DNA from: Clostridia bacterium
GTDB taxonomy: Bacteria; Bacillota; Clostridia; UBA1381; UBA9506
Direction of reading: 5' to 3'
Assembly: GCA_017546245.1 (NCBI GenBank)
Contig: JAFYXI010000035.1
Span: 1 to 52,984 of the forward strand
DNA length: 52,984 nt
Shown here one piece after another: positions 46,424 through 52,984 of the stretch; position 1 is the stretch's first letter; the number at the start of each line of letters is the position of its first letter. A program made the translations under genes and the position numbers. The notes under the pieces were generated by a model, which was given only the letters and a program-made list of their open reading frames with translations, searched no databases and had not been told where the DNA came from.

Positions 46424-47695
46424 GTGTTTGTAGATATTGCTGAAATAAAAATAAAATCCGGAAATGGCGGAAATGGACTTGTTTCATTCCATCGTGAAAA
46501 ATATGTAGCTGCAGGAGGTCCTGATGGCGGTGATGGCGGAAAAGGCGGAGATGTAACCTTTTTAGCAGATGCACAGCTTTCTACGCTTATGGATTTTCGG
46601 TACAGAAAACAGTATAAGGCAGGTAATGGAGAAGACGGGCGTGCTAAAAAATGTTTTGGCAAGGATGGCGAAAGCCTTACTATTAAAGTTCCTGCAGGAA
46701 CTTTAATTCGTGATACTGAAAACGGCAGGATAATTGCAGATTTAAAGCGTGACGGAGACTCGTTTGTTGCAGCTAAAGGTGGAAAAGGCGGTTGGGGAAA
46801 TGTCCATTTTGCAACGCCTACAAGACAAGTTCCTAAATTTGCAAAACCGGGTCAAAAAGGTATAGAAAGAACCATTACATTAGAACTTAAACTCCTTGCT
46901 GATGTAGGTCTTATTGGCTTTCCGAATGTAGGCAAATCGACCTTACTTGCTTCGGTAAGCGGTGCAAGGCCTAAAATTGCAAATTATCATTTTACTACAC
47001 TTGAGCCAAATCTTGGTGTAGTAGAGCTTGGTGATGCCGGAAGCTTTGTTTTGGCAGATATTCCCGGAATAATAGAAGGAGCGAACGAAGGTATAGGTTT
47101 AGGACACGAATTCTTGCGTCATGTAGAAAGAACAAGGCTGTTACTGCATGTTGTCGATGTTTCCGGAATAGAGGGTAGAGATCCTATTTCTGATTTTGAT
47201 ATAATATGTGCAGAGATGGAAAAATTCAATGAAGATTTAGCTCAAAGACCTCAGATTGTTGTTGCCAATAAAACGGATATTATAACAGATGATTCACTTT
47301 ATAAAAAATTTTGTGATGAAATAAATAAAAGAGGCTTAATCCTTTTTGAAATATCGGCAGCGACCGGAAAGGGTACTCGTGAGCTTATGATGTATGTAAG
47401 CAGCATGCTTAAAGAATTACCGGTTCCGGAATTTTCTATTGAGGAAGATTTGATGGATGAAACTGCTGTAAACGACGAAGACTTTACAATAGAAATTGTT
47501 GATGGGATATATGATGTAAGCGGCTCAAGACTTGAAAAAATAGTTAACAGTACAAATTTTGATGATTATGAATCGTTGCAGTATTTTCAACGTTCGTTAA
47601 GAAATTTAGGTGTAATAGATGCACTTGAAGAAAAGGGAATTGATGAAGGTGATACTGTACGTATTTACGAAATTGAATTTGAGTTTATGAGGTAG
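46424..47695 (+). CDS. obg: GTPase Obg (CgtA)
   Basis: Obg is a ribosome-associated GTPase linked to 50S assembly and the stress response. The 423-residue protein has the glycine-rich Obg fold (about 1-158; KSGNGGNGLVSFHREKYVAA), the G domain with GFPNVGKST from about 166 and DIPGIIEGANEGIGLGHEFL, and the C-terminal OCT domain (about 345-423). The start is a GTG (46424) behind GGAG. Complete and typical. Confidence 0.97.
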   Translation: MFVDIAEIKIKSGNGGNGLVSFHREKYVAAGGPDGGDGGKGGDVTFLADAQLSTLMDFRYRKQYKAGNGEDGRAKKCFGKDGESLTIKVPAGTLIRDTENGRIIADLKRDGDSFVAAKGGKGGWGNVHFATPTRQVPKFAKPGQKGIERTITLELKLLADVGLIGFPNVGKSTLLASVSGARPKIANYHFTTLEPNLGVVELGDAGSFVLADIPGIIEGANEGIGLGHEFLRHVERTRLLLHVVDVSGIEGRDPISDFDIICAEMEKFNEDLAQRPQIVVANKTDIITDDSLYKKFCDEINKRGLILFEISAATGKGTRELMMYVSSMLKELPVPEFSIEEDLMDETAVNDEDFTIEIVDGIYDVSGSRLEKIVNSTNFDDYESLQYFQRSLRNLGVIDALEEKGIDEGDTVRIYEIEFEFMR

Positions 47696-47699
47696 AGCT

Positions 47700-48554
47700 A
47701 TGACTGAGTATATTAAATCAGCCCACGCAAAAATTAATTTATCCTTGGATGTTTTAAGCCGTCGTCCTGATGGGTATCACGAAGTTTCTATGGTTATGCA
47801 TCAGGTTGAGCTTGCCGATACAGTAAAACTGGTAAAAAAAGATGTAAAGTTGATAAACTTAACATCAAATTCTGCTCAAATTCCGTTGGATGAGAGAAAT
47901 ATTGCCTACAAAGCTGCTGAATTATTGTTCGATCGATTCAATTTAGATTGCGGATTTGATATTTATATTGAAAAAAACATACCTATTGCGGGCGGAATGG
48001 CAGGCGGCAGTACAGATGCAGCTGCTGTTTTGTGTCTGATAAACGATGCGTGTTCTTTGAATTTATCTAAAGAACAATTAATGAAAATTGGCTTGGAGTT
48101 GGGGGCGGATGTTCCGTATTGCATATTCTCAAAACCTGCTTTAGCAGAAGGGATTGGTGAAAAAATAAGTGAAATCAGCGGCTTACCTTCGTGTAAAATA
48201 CTGCTTGTTAATCCGGGTGTTGAGGTATCGACAAAAGAGGTGTACGAAACTATTGATTCATATCAAAATGATGAACGTGTTGATAATAAAAGCCTTATAA
48301 GCTGTTTGTCAGATAAAAATTTGCCGGGGGCTGTTTCTTATATGAAGAATGTTATGCAGCCTGTAAGCAGTAAAATGTGTCCGCAAATTACCGATATTAT
48401 AGAAAAAATCAGGAGTTTAGGCGCGATACATGCGATGATGAGCGGCAGCGGTGCTACTTGTTTCGGTATTTTTGACAAAAATGCCGATTTATCAGATGCA
48501 GAGCAGTTTTTTTTGGGGTGCTCAGTAAATGTAACGCAACCATACATAGGCTAA
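47700..48554 (+). CDS. ispE: 4-diphosphocytidyl-2-C-methyl-D-erythritol kinase
   Basis: IspE phosphorylates CDP-methylerythritol in the MEP isoprenoid pathway. The 284-residue GHMP kinase has AHAKINLSLDVLSRRPDGYH, the ATP loop PIAGGMAGGSTDAAAVL, and the C-terminal GAIHAMMSGSGATCFGIF. Length is normal. The ATG lies four bases after the obg stop, so the two are co-transcribed. Confidence 0.96.
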   Translation: MTEYIKSAHAKINLSLDVLSRRPDGYHEVSMVMHQVELADTVKLVKKDVKLINLTSNSAQIPLDERNIAYKAAELLFDRFNLDCGFDIYIEKNIPIAGGMAGGSTDAAAVLCLINDACSLNLSKEQLMKIGLELGADVPYCIFSKPALAEGIGEKISEISGLPSCKILLVNPGVEVSTKEVYETIDSYQNDERVDNKSLISCLSDKNLPGAVSYMKNVMQPVSSKMCPQITDIIEKIRSLGAIHAMMSGSGATCFGIFDKNADLSDAEQFFLGCSVNVTQPYIG

Positions 48555-48610
48555 TCTTGCTTTTATTGTAAAAAATTATAATGCTAAAATTTGTATCAGG
48601 AGTGATGTTT

Positions 48611-49237
48611 ATGAAAAAAATTCTTTTGTTATTATTAAGTGTGTTATTAATTGCAGGTATTTTTTCGGGATGTTCTGAGAAAAATGTATATGAAGGTGAT
48701 GTATACGCAGAGCTTAAGCTTGAATCGGGTGAATCGATAGTTATGCAGCTGTTTCCGGATGTTGCACCTATGACAGTTAAGCACTTTATAGAAAATATTG
48801 AAGAAAAGTATTATGACGGTAAAGTATTTCACAGAGCGATAAAAGGCTTTATGATTCAAGGTGGTTCTGCTGACGGTAACGGAGTAGGCGGAAGTGGCAG
48901 AACAGTTAAAGGTGAGTTTAAATCAAACGGAATAGAGAACAATTTAAAGCATACACGCGGCGTTGTTTCTATGGCACGCACAAGCGATCCTGATTCCGGC
49001 AGCGGTCAGTTTTTTATAATGCACGCAAAGGCATCGCATTTAGACGGACAGTATGCGGCTTTCGGTAAAGTTGTTGAGGGTATGGATGTTGTTGATAAAA
49101 TTGCCGAAATGCCTGTTGGAGGTCCGAATGGAGATGCATTGGAAACCAAGCCGGTTATAGAGTCTATCCGTATTATAGATGATTACACACCTAAGGCAAG
49201 TGCAGGGGCGGCTTCTGAGGCTACATCAAACAATTAA
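48611..49237 (+). CDS. peptidyl-prolyl isomerase (cyclophilin type), lipoprotein
   Basis: This 208-residue protein begins MKKILLLLLSVLLIAG and has a lipobox around FSGC, so it should be a membrane-anchored lipoprotein outside the cell. The cyclophilin fold shows FHRAIKGFMIQGGSADGNG, RGVVSMARTSDPDSGSGQFF and AAFGKVVEGMDVVDKIAEMP. It may fold exported proteins, which suits an organism with so many secreted proteins. Starts at 48581 and 48605 are in frame but the AGGAG at 48599-48603 fits ATG 48611. A short low-complexity tail ends it (SAGAASEATSNN). Confidence 0.94.
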   Translation: MKKILLLLLSVLLIAGIFSGCSEKNVYEGDVYAELKLESGESIVMQLFPDVAPMTVKHFIENIEEKYYDGKVFHRAIKGFMIQGGSADGNGVGGSGRTVKGEFKSNGIENNLKHTRGVVSMARTSDPDSGSGQFFIMHAKASHLDGQYAAFGKVVEGMDVVDKIAEMPVGGPNGDALETKPVIESIRIIDDYTPKASAGAASEATSNN

Positions 49238-49303
49238 TAAGAAATTTTATGTGTAAATTTTGTTAAATTTGGTTATAAATCCATATTTTTTAAAATTAGT
49301 ACT

Positions 49304-49331
49304 TGAATATTTTTGTTTTATGTTGTAAAAT
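49304..49331 (+). promoter_or_regulatory. promoter of gapA
   Basis: TTGAAT (49304-49309) and TAAAAT (49326-49331) with a 16-base spacer, about 45 bases ahead of gapA. Confidence 0.6.
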
Positions 49332-49377
49332 ATAATTTGTCAAAAAGATAACAAATATTTTTAGGAGGTTTTTTTAA

Positions 49378-50391
49378 ATGGCAGTAAAAGTAGCTATTAA
49401 CGGTTTTGGCCGTATCGGTCGTCTGGCTTTCAGACAGATGTTTGGCGCAGAGGGATATGAGGTTGTTGCAATCAACGACTTAACAAGCCCGAAAATGCTC
49501 GCGCATCTTCTTAAATACGATTCTGCACAGGGTAAATACGCTCTGGCTGATACCGTATCTGCAGGCGAAGATTCAATTACAGTTGACGGCAAGACCATCA
49601 AAATTTACGCAGAGAAAGATGCTGTAAATCTTCCTTGGGGCGCTCTTGATGTAGACGTTGTTTTAGAGTGCACAGGTTTCTACACATCAAAAGAAAAGGC
49701 TTCTGCTCATATTACAGCAGGTGCTAAAAAGGTTGTTATTTCTGCTCCGGCAGGCAACGACTTACCGACAGTTGTTTATAACGTAAACCACAACATTCTT
49801 ACAAAAGATGATACAGTTATTTCTGCAGCTTCCTGCACAACTAACTGTTTAGCTCCTATGGCAAAAGCTCTTAACGAATATATGCCTATCGAAAGTGGTA
49901 TTATGTCTACAATCCACGCATATACCGGTGACCAGATGATCTTAGACGGTCCTCAGAGAAAGGGTGACTTAAGAAGATCAAGAGCAGGTGCTGTTAATAT
50001 TGTTCCTAACTCTACCGGTGCTGCAAAAGCAATCGGTTTGGTTATTCCCGAACTCAGCGGCAAGCTCATTGGTTCTGCACAGCGTGTTCCGACCCCGACA
50101 GGCTCTACTACAATTTTAGTAGCTGTTGTTAAGGGCGAAGCAACTGTTGAGGGCATTAATGCTGCAATGAAAGCTGCTGCAACAGAATCATTCGGATACA
50201 ACGAAGATGAAATCGTTTCTTCTGACATCATCGGAAGCAGATTCGGTTCAATCTTTGATGCTACACAGACAATGGTTGTTAACATGGGCAACGGCTATTC
50301 ACAGGTTCAGGTTGTTTCTTGGTATGATAACGAAAACTCATACACAAGCCAGATGGTAAGAACTATTAAATATTTTGCAGAATTAGGCTAA
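49378..50391 (+). CDS. gapA: glyceraldehyde-3-phosphate dehydrogenase, type I
   Basis: This glycolytic enzyme makes 1,3-bisphosphoglycerate with NAD. The 337-residue product has the NAD fold ([19 protein letters not shown]), the active-site [15 protein letters not shown] with Cys153, and [20 protein letters not shown] at the end. Length is standard. AGGAGG is seven or more bases ahead of the ATG. Codon use is that of a highly expressed gene, and the gene has its own promoter and terminator. Confidence 0.98.
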   Translation: MAVKVAINGFGRIGRLAFRQMFGAEGYEVVAINDLTSPKMLAHLLKYDSAQGKYALADTVSAGEDSITVDGKTIKIYAEKDAVNLPWGALDVDVVLECTGFYTSKEKASAHITAGAKKVVISAPAGNDLPTVVYNVNHNILTKDDTVISAASCTTNCLAPMAKALNEYMPIESGIMSTIHAYTGDQMILDGPQRKGDLRRSRAGAVNIVPNSTGAAKAIGLVIPELSGKLIGSAQRVPTPTGSTTILVAVVKGEATVEGINAAMKAAATESFGYNEDEIVSSDIIGSRFGSIFDATQTMVVNMGNGYSQVQVVSWYDNENSYTSQMVRTIKYFAELG

Positions 50392-50398
50392 AAACTAT

Positions 50399-50429
50399 AA
50401 AAGCCGGAGCGTTTTGCTCCGGCTTTTTT
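50399..50429 (+). terminator. terminator of gapA
   Basis: A 12-bp GC-rich stem (50399-50410 with 50416-50427) with a GTTTT loop is followed by a T-run. Confidence 0.95.
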
Positions 50430-50576
50430 GTATTTGTTAAGGTTATTTGCTTAAGTAAAGTTTTAAACACAATATATGGTAAAAGTATATGGTTAAAATC
50501 ACAATAAATGGTCGTTTTGCATAAAGTTTTATTTATTTTTTTTACAAATTTACCTATAAAATTTGCAAAATATAGA

Positions 50577-50605
50577 TTGACTTTATATGGCATAGGTGGT
50601 ATAAT
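50577..50605 (+). promoter_or_regulatory. near-consensus promoter of the secreted trio
   Basis: TTGACT (50577-50582), a 17-base spacer and TATAAT (50600-50605) with a TGn extension. It is among the closest SigmaA-type matches in the window and fits strong expression of the genes that follow. Confidence 0.85.
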
Positions 50606-50672
50606 AAATATGCATATGTATAAGTGTGTCTTTTTGAAGATTCCAAAGCTTGCGGAAAGGAGGAAAAAGGAG

Positions 50673-51794
50673 ATGAAAAACCTCTTAGTTATCAAAACAA
50701 TTTCGTTGATTATGGTGGCTTTGTTTGCGTTTGGCGGCATTACAGTTGCCGAAGAGCCTAAGCCTGTAACGGTTGAATTTTCTACGGTAGAAACCGATGA
50801 CGGAATAGTTGAGCTGAATCTGGCGGTTAAAGATGCAACGTTTATGGGAATACAAGCAGCGGTGCGATATAATACCGAAAGTCTTGCACCTGTAGATGAA
50901 GCCGGTGTCGAAACTGTCGATTTCAAAAAGTTCGCTACAAAATCCGAGCAGGCCGAGTTTTTTAATCCTGTAGGATTAGAGCTTGACGTTGAAAAAGGTC
51001 TTTTCGGTTTTACTCTATACATAATGCCCGGCGCAGAAGGCGAAGGAGTTAACGCATTAGGCGAGTACACTGCCGACGATAAAGGAATTAACCTTTACAC
51101 GTTCCGTTTCAAAAAAATAGCTGATAAAGATTATAATTTTGAAATTGCTTTAAAAGATGATGTTAAACCTTATGTCTCGGTTCTGTCAGAAGGTCTTATA
51201 ATAATGAATTATGCTGACGGTTCTTTAAAAGCAGATGTTTCGTTTATATACGAAGACAAAGAACCGGAGCACGTTACAATTCTTCCGACAATATCCAAGC
51301 CGATAATGAATGATGAAACTCGTAAAAAAGATGTTATATGCTTGCAGATAGGTAAAAACTTAGCTGTTGCATATGGCGAGAAAAAAGAGATTGATTCAGA
51401 AAACAAGCTTGTTGTTCCATACATCTCAGGCGATCGCACACTTGTTCCGCTCAGATTTGTTGCCGAAACACTTGGCGCAGATGTGTTGTGGGAAGATGGC
51501 TGGGACGGATGTGTAATTAAAAAAGGTGAAAAAGAAATTAAAATCACATTTGGTTCTGCCGAGTTTGTAGTTAACGGAAAAACAGTTACTTACGATGCTC
51601 CGATCGAAGTAGTTGAAGAAAGAACAATGGTTCCTATTCGATTTATTTCAGAAGAGTTTGATTGCGATGTTTATTGGAACGCATTAAACAAAGCAGTTGT
51701 TGTTTCACCGATAGACAATCCGTGGGTTGAAACAAGACAAGCTGAAATAACAGCTTTAAATGAAATGCTTGTAACAATTCTTTCTATTATATAA
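50673..51794 (+). CDS. secreted protein with cohesin-like and copper-amine-oxidase-N-like (stalk) domains
   Basis: The 373-residue protein has a signal peptide (about 1-27). A beta-rich domain of about 150 residues follows with a cohesin-like strand pattern (FMGIQAAVRYNTESLAPVDE). The C-terminal part (about 225-350) is the stalk domain known as copper amine oxidase N-like (RTLVPLRFVAETLGADVLWE; ERTMVPIRFISEEFDCDVYW). That domain is a common cell-surface module in Clostridia and does not imply oxidase activity. The ATG at 50673 follows AAAGGAGG; the long upstream extension to 50508 crosses the promoter and has no site. The cohesin label is a fold guess from strand pattern. Confidence 0.8.
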   Translation: MKNLLVIKTISLIMVALFAFGGITVAEEPKPVTVEFSTVETDDGIVELNLAVKDATFMGIQAAVRYNTESLAPVDEAGVETVDFKKFATKSEQAEFFNPVGLELDVEKGLFGFTLYIMPGAEGEGVNALGEYTADDKGINLYTFRFKKIADKDYNFEIALKDDVKPYVSVLSEGLIIMNYADGSLKADVSFIYEDKEPEHVTILPTISKPIMNDETRKKDVICLQIGKNLAVAYGEKKEIDSENKLVVPYISGDRTLVPLRFVAETLGADVLWEDGWDGCVIKKGEKEIKITFGSAEFVVNGKTVTYDAPIEVVEERTMVPIRFISEEFDCDVYWNALNKAVVVSPIDNPWVETRQAEITALNEMLVTILSII

Positions 51795-51876
51795 GTAGAA
51801 AAAGGTTCGGCATATAAAAATGTTTATGGTGTAATTTTTTAAATAAAAATTAAAATGAAGAGGAGATGGATTCAAA

Positions 51877-52701
51877 ATGAAAAAGTTTACACTATTGTTT
51901 TTGGTAGCAGCTATCTTAGCTTTTTCTTCTTTTGGTGTTGCAGCATTTGCACCTGAGAATGATAGCTATACCATCACCTACAATGTAGGTGCAGAAAACG
52001 CAGGATCTATGTACGGTATGGTAGCAATTTCCGGTACCGGCGACAGCGTTAGCACAACTAACACTGACGACATCGTTTACATCGATCAGGCAACTGCAGA
52101 TGCAGAAGGTAACATCACCTTTACAGCATTTGCTCCTATGGGCGCAGCTCCCAGTGATGCAGCTTATGTTCCAAGCACAGTATTCATTGGCGGTCCAAGC
52201 TACACCACAGTTCAGAAAATCGGTACTTTAGATGCAGAAGCAGCTAGCACATTTGCAATTACCGGTAAAGTTTCTGACACAGTTAGCAACGTTGCAGCAA
52301 CTGTTACTGTTTTAAACGGTGAAGAAGAAATTGCTGTTGCAGCAGCTGCTGCTGATGGCACATTCAGCATTGCGGTTGCACCGGGTACTTACAATGTTAA
52401 GTTCACAAAAGCTGGTTTCTGCTCATTTACTTATACTAACGTAGTTGTTGGTGCAGCAGACGTAGCTCTTGCAGCAGTTGATATGACAGCTCTTGCTGGT
52501 GATATCGCTGAGGGCGGTAACGGCGAAGTTAAGCTTCCTGACTTAACAGCTCTTCTCGGAGATTATAACCACTCTGGTACAGCAATTACAAATGCATTAG
52601 CTGACCTTGATGCTAACGGCGAAGTTAAGCTTCCTGACTTAACAGCTCTTCTTGGTGGATACAATAGTGCTAATATTGTTCAGGCTTACGCAGCAGAGTA
52701 A
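51877..52701 (+). CDS. secreted protein with carboxypeptidase-regulatory-like and dockerin-like domains
   Basis: The 274-residue protein has a signal peptide (about 1-24). An N-terminal beta domain leads to a carboxypeptidase-regulatory-like domain (about 125-205; ADGTFSIAVAPGTYNVKFTK). A C-terminal pair of dockerin-like repeats (about 208-268) follows, each containing NGEVKLPDLTALLG followed by a YN. The second has a full EF-hand-like loop DLDANGEVKLPD (D, D, N, V, D in positions 1, 3, 5, 8, 12); the first lacks the first two acidic ligands. The two share a 39-base identical DNA segment. No enzyme domain is present. GAGGAG precedes the ATG. No terminator lies before it, so it may share the transcript of the gene at 50673. 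Confidence 0.82.
   Translation: MKKFTLLFLVAAILAFSSFGVAAFAPENDSYTITYNVGAENAGSMYGMVAISGTGDSVSTTNTDDIVYIDQATADAEGNITFTAFAPMGAAPSDAAYVPSTVFIGGPSYTTVQKIGTLDAEAASTFAITGKVSDTVSNVAATVTVLNGEEEIAVAAAAADGTFSIAVAPGTYNVKFTKAGFCSFTYTNVVVGAADVALAAVDMTALAGDIAEGGNGEVKLPDLTALLGDYNHSGTAITNALADLDANGEVKLPDLTALLGGYNSANIVQAYAAE
52518..52652 (+). repeat. 39-base direct repeat encoding the two dockerin-like units
   Basis: Bases 52518-52556 and 52614-52652 are identical, 96 bases (32 codons) apart and in frame. They code for the conserved core of the two dockerin-like units. Confidence 0.9.
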
Positions 52702-52753
52702 TTATACTTGTTGTTTTAATGTTTAGTAAATTATTTTTAGGAGGAAACCTTTT

Positions 52754-52984
52754 ATGAAAAAGACCTTTAAAAGTCTGCTTCATATTATGCTTGCTCTTTT
52801 AATGGTTCTTAGCACTTGCGGAATTGTTTTCGCAGACGGAACTGCAAAAATTGATGTAAGCATAGTAGACGCATCAGATGATATAGATACAGGCGTTAAT
52901 AAGCTTGTATTTAAGGTAACAACACCTGCAGGAGATGCTGGTGTTAATGCAACAGGTATTGTATTCTCGTATGATACAGCAGTA
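52754..52984 (+). CDS. secreted protein with a cohesin-like start (partial)
   Basis: The frame is open from an ATG behind AGGAGG to the end of the window (77 codons). A signal peptide (about 1-27, ending GIVFADG) leads into a beta-rich domain with TGVNKLVFKVTTPAGDAG then GIVFSYDTAV, the same strand pattern as the domain in the gene at 50673. Too short to name with confidence; a cohesin-like domain is the best reading. The gene begins 52 bases after the dockerin-like gene. Confidence 0.7.
   Translation, partial: MKKTFKSLLHIMLALLMVLSTCGIVFADGTAKIDVSIVDASDDIDTGVNKLVFKVTTPAGDAGVNATGIVFSYDTAV

Noticed and set aside
49250-49270. WalR box before gapA
   Set aside because: TGTAAA and TGTTAA are 9 bases apart rather than 11, and sit about 40 bases upstream of the -35.
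50366-51070. 234-codon minus-strand frame across the gapA terminator and the next gene
   Set aside because: It runs through a terminator and a promoter and has no start signal or coherent protein features.
51350-51715. Copper amine oxidase activity of the protein at 50673
   Set aside because: Only the N-terminal-like stalk domain is present; no catalytic amine oxidase domain or topaquinone site exists.
52518-52652. CRISPR-like or satellite repeat
   Set aside because: There are only two copies, in frame within a gene, and they encode dockerin-like units.

Overview
The window reads as chromosomal DNA of a low-GC, spore-forming anaerobe of the Bacillota, most likely a gut-type member of the Clostridia. 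Evidence: F-type ATP synthase genes; sporulation genes (spoIVA, yqfC, yqfD, ylbJ); a WalRK-HI two-component operon; the Firmicutes yybS-gdpP-rplI-dnaB block; an 8Fe ferredoxin; and a large secreted complement (S-layer-homology proteins, a BspA-type leucine-rich-repeat giant, cohesin-like and dockerin-like proteins). Several genes appear to use TTG starts behind strong Shine-Dalgarno sites. No tRNA, rRNA, CRISPR array, transposase or prophage gene was seen. Function calls come from reading the sequence and knowledge of the families; no database search was run.

Layout. 1-4100: end of the atp operon (atpH tail, atpA, atpG, atpD, a short atpC) and its terminator. 4101-4652: a gene-poor stretch with a consensus promoter, a decayed coding remnant and a GC-rich palindromic repeat. 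4653-5981: a GNAT acetyltransferase and an orphan galactose-binding-fold protein. 5983-8704: sporulation genes yqfC-yqfD diverging from ylbJ around a palindromic promoter region. 8761-9826: a metallo-beta-lactamase-fold protein with its DUF3006 partner. 9882-12145: serC-serA serine biosynthesis. 12392-13981: an 8Fe ferredoxin and citrate synthase. 14249-26253: a 12-kb surface-protein island (two SLH proteins and a 2154-residue LRR protein). 26331-27815: spoIVA. 27985-31871: a compact methionine module (metF, a free-standing MetH reactivation domain, metH). 31913-40676: a leftward housekeeping block (yybS-gdpP-rplI-dnaB-tilS-hpt, then ftsH). 40868-46399: walR-walK-[secreted gene]-walH-walI. 46424-50391: obg, ispE, a cyclophilin lipoprotein and gapA. 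50673-52984: three secreted proteins with a cohesin-like, dockerin-like, cohesin-like pattern, the last cut by the window end.

Two points deserve most attention. First, a small secreted protein of unknown function sits between walK and walH. It has its own terminator and is preceded by four half-sites on an exact 11-bp register, two of which form a perfect match to the WalR box; this looks like a WalR-controlled effector gene inside the WalRK operon. Second, the right edge carries a possible non-enzymatic cohesin/dockerin surface assembly driven from a near-consensus promoter. The yqfC/ylbJ palindrome, which could place symmetrical SigmaE-type promoters back to back, is a third testable idea.
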